Of a stretch of 64,000 nucleotides of DNA, positions 63,009 to 64,000 are shown piece by piece. Every line of letters starts with the position of its first letter. Positions within the stretch are counted from its first letter, which is position 1. The position numbers were made by a program, and so were the translations under genes. This stretch comes from JAHJQZ01 sp963676075 (GTDB taxonomy: Bacteria; Pseudomonadota; Alphaproteobacteria; Rhizobiales; Devosiaceae), in assembly GCA_963676075.2 (NCBI GenBank), contig CAXXNZ010000027.1, positions 1 through 64,000 of the forward strand, written 5' to 3'. The notes beneath the pieces were generated by a model that ran no database searches, had not been told where the DNA came from, and was given only the letters and a program-made list of their open reading frames with translations.

Positions 63009-63785
63009 CTAGAGGTAAGACTTCATCCAGCCGAGGCCCTCGGAGGTCTTGCCGGCCGGGAGGTATTCGCAGCCGACAAAGCCGTCATAGCCAAGCCGGT
63101 CGAGCTCGGAGAACAGGAAGCCGTGATTAATCTCGCCGGTACCGGGCTCGTGGCGGCCTGGATTGTCGGCGATCTGGACGTGGGCGATCCTGTCCTTGAG
63201 GCGTTCGTATGTGCGCACGATGTCGCCCTGCATGATCTGCATGTGGTAAAAGTCGTACTGGATGAACAGGTTATCCGAGCCAACCTTATCGAGGATGCGT
63301 TCGGCCTGGTCGGTGCCGGTGACGAAGAAACCGGGAATGTCGCGGGTATTGATCGGCTCAACCAGCAGTTTGATGCCGGCCTCGGCGAGCCGCGGCGCTG
63401 CGTATTTCAGGTTCTCGATCAGAACCAATTCGAGCGCCGACGGATCCGCGCCTGTCGGAGCCTTTCCAGCCAGGCAGTTGATCTTGGTGCAGCCGGTGGC
63501 CTTGCCATAGGCGATCGCGGTATCGACGCCTTTCTTGAACTCGTCGACGCGATCCGGCAGGCAGCCGATGCCACGCTCGCCGCCGGCCCAGTCTCCCGCC
63601 GGCAGGTTGAACAGCGCCTGTACCAGGTGATTGTCCGCGAGCGCCGCGGCAACCGCCTCGGTCGCTTCGCCATAGGCGCCGACATATTCGACGGCCGGAA
63701 ACCCGTCCCTGGCGGCGGCGGCAAAGCGCTCCATAAACGGCAGGTCGGTATAAAGCATCGACAGATTTGCGGAAAACTTGGGCAC
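63009..63785 (-). CDS. hyi: Hydroxypyruvate isomerase-like TIM-barrel protein
   Basis: 258-residue xylose-isomerase-like barrel: KFSANLSMLYTDLPFMERFAAAARDGFPAVEY at the N-terminus is typical of Hyi. Metal-binding acids are in LLVEPINTRDIPGF and GEINHGFLF. It interconverts hydroxypyruvate and tartronate semialdehyde, the substrate of the garR-like reductase two genes downstream. Related proteins include OtnI (2-oxo-tetronate isomerase), which cannot be excluded. Confidence 0.9.
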   Translation of the reverse strand: MPKFSANLSMLYTDLPFMERFAAAARDGFPAVEYVGAYGEATEAVAAALADNHLVQALFNLPAGDWAGGERGIGCLPDRVDEFKKGVDTAIAYGKATGCTKINCLAGKAPTGADPSALELVLIENLKYAAPRLAEAGIKLLVEPINTRDIPGFFVTGTDQAERILDKVGSDNLFIQYDFYHMQIMQGDIVRTYERLKDRIAHVQIADNPGRHEPGTGEINHGFLFSELDRLGYDGFVGCEYLPAGKTSEGLGWMKSYL

Positions 63786-63794
63786 GATAAGTCC

Positions 63795-64000
63795 TCAGGC
63801 AGTAAGGCGCGTGCGGTGCAGCATGCGCTTGTTTCGTGGATCGGGATTGGGCACGGCAGAGATCAACGCCTTGGTGTAGTCCTCACGCGGGGCATTGCAG
63901 ATCTGCTCGGCGGAACCGATTTCTACGATCTTGCCGCGGTGCATGACCGCAACCCGGTCGCAGAAATAGCGAACCACTGAGATGTCGTGCGAAATGAAGA
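63795..64000 (-). CDS. ABC transporter ATPase, C-terminal fragment cut by the window edge
   Basis: The visible end reads FISHDISVVRYFCDRVAVMHRGKIVEIGSAEQI and ends in a PDPRNKRML tail, i.e. the H-loop and C-terminal part of an OppF/DppF-type ATPase; the family's cysteine motif is absent. The gene continues beyond position 64000. It lies nine bases upstream of the hyi-like gene, so the glycoside/hydroxypyruvate operon appears to include an oligopeptide-type importer. Confidence 0.85.
   Translation of the reverse strand, partial: FISHDISVVRYFCDRVAVMHRGKIVEIGSAEQICNAPREDYTKALISAVPNPDPRNKRMLHRTRLTA

Noticed and set aside
1..64000. CRISPR array, rRNA operon, prophage or conjugation genes
   Set aside because: I saw no spaced short repeats, rRNA sequence, or phage or transfer gene families anywhere in the window.

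Overview
The window is GC-rich and gene-dense. It reads like the chromosome of an alphaproteobacterium of the order Hyphomicrobiales (Rhizobiales); a Devosia- or Mesorhizobium-like soil or plant-associated heterotroph would fit. The evidence is the load of binding-protein-dependent importers, the protein family set (CehA/McbA, DauR-type regulator, PpdK, PurU) and one intergenic palindromic repeat (36921-37028) of a kind I recall from rhizobial genomes. Placement below order is a guess.

Layout. Left edge (1-2.5 kb): glyoxalase I, a periplasmic acid phosphatase, an M15-like lipoprotein and tRNA-Glu(TTC). 3.0-10.3 kb: a nine-gene, mostly overlapping minus-strand operon combining a polar amino acid ABC importer with a CoA-transferase, crotonase, class V aminotransferase-fold enzyme, hotdog thioesterase, DauR-type regulator and RidA. 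This looks like a dedicated catabolic route for an unidentified amino compound. 11.2-16.4 kb: a two-gene module of a large cytoplasmic protein carrying both a subtilisin-type and an HExxH zinc protease centre, overlapping an MBL-fold hydrolase. It is the most unusual item here. 16.8-17.2 kb holds broken TetR and XRE regulators. 17.2-25.0 kb: an oligopeptide-type importer with a DmpA/BapA-like aminopeptidase and a divergent RpiR regulator. 25.1-36.9 kb: a 2-aminoethylphosphonate operon (phnX, phnW, a phosphonate monoester hydrolase, a GNAT enzyme and an Opp-type importer) with a divergent LysR regulator. Five of its genes carry six single-base frameshifts. 37.0-46.3 kb: a third Opp-type importer with a CehA/McbA-type PHP hydrolase and a LacI regulator. 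46.8-51.6 kb: a Nik/Dpp-type importer bracketed by two same-orientation IS3-family orfA remnants. 52.2-55.0 kb: an AGE-family sugar isomerase and a MATE exporter. 55.3-59.8 kb: ppdK, purU and tRNA-Glu(CTC). 59.9-64 kb: an operon with garR/glxR-like reductase, GH42 glycosidase, hydroxypyruvate isomerase and the end of another ABC ATPase.

The repeated design is: importer, one or two dedicated hydrolases, and a local regulator. Each unit seems to bring in a conjugated nutrient (peptide, phosphonate ester, other ester, glycoside) and cleave it in the cytoplasm. Core-looking genes sit at both ends next to the two tRNA-Glu genes, and the interior has IS remnants and broken genes, so the interior looks like an accessory region. 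No integrase or transposase is intact, and there is no rRNA operon or CRISPR array.
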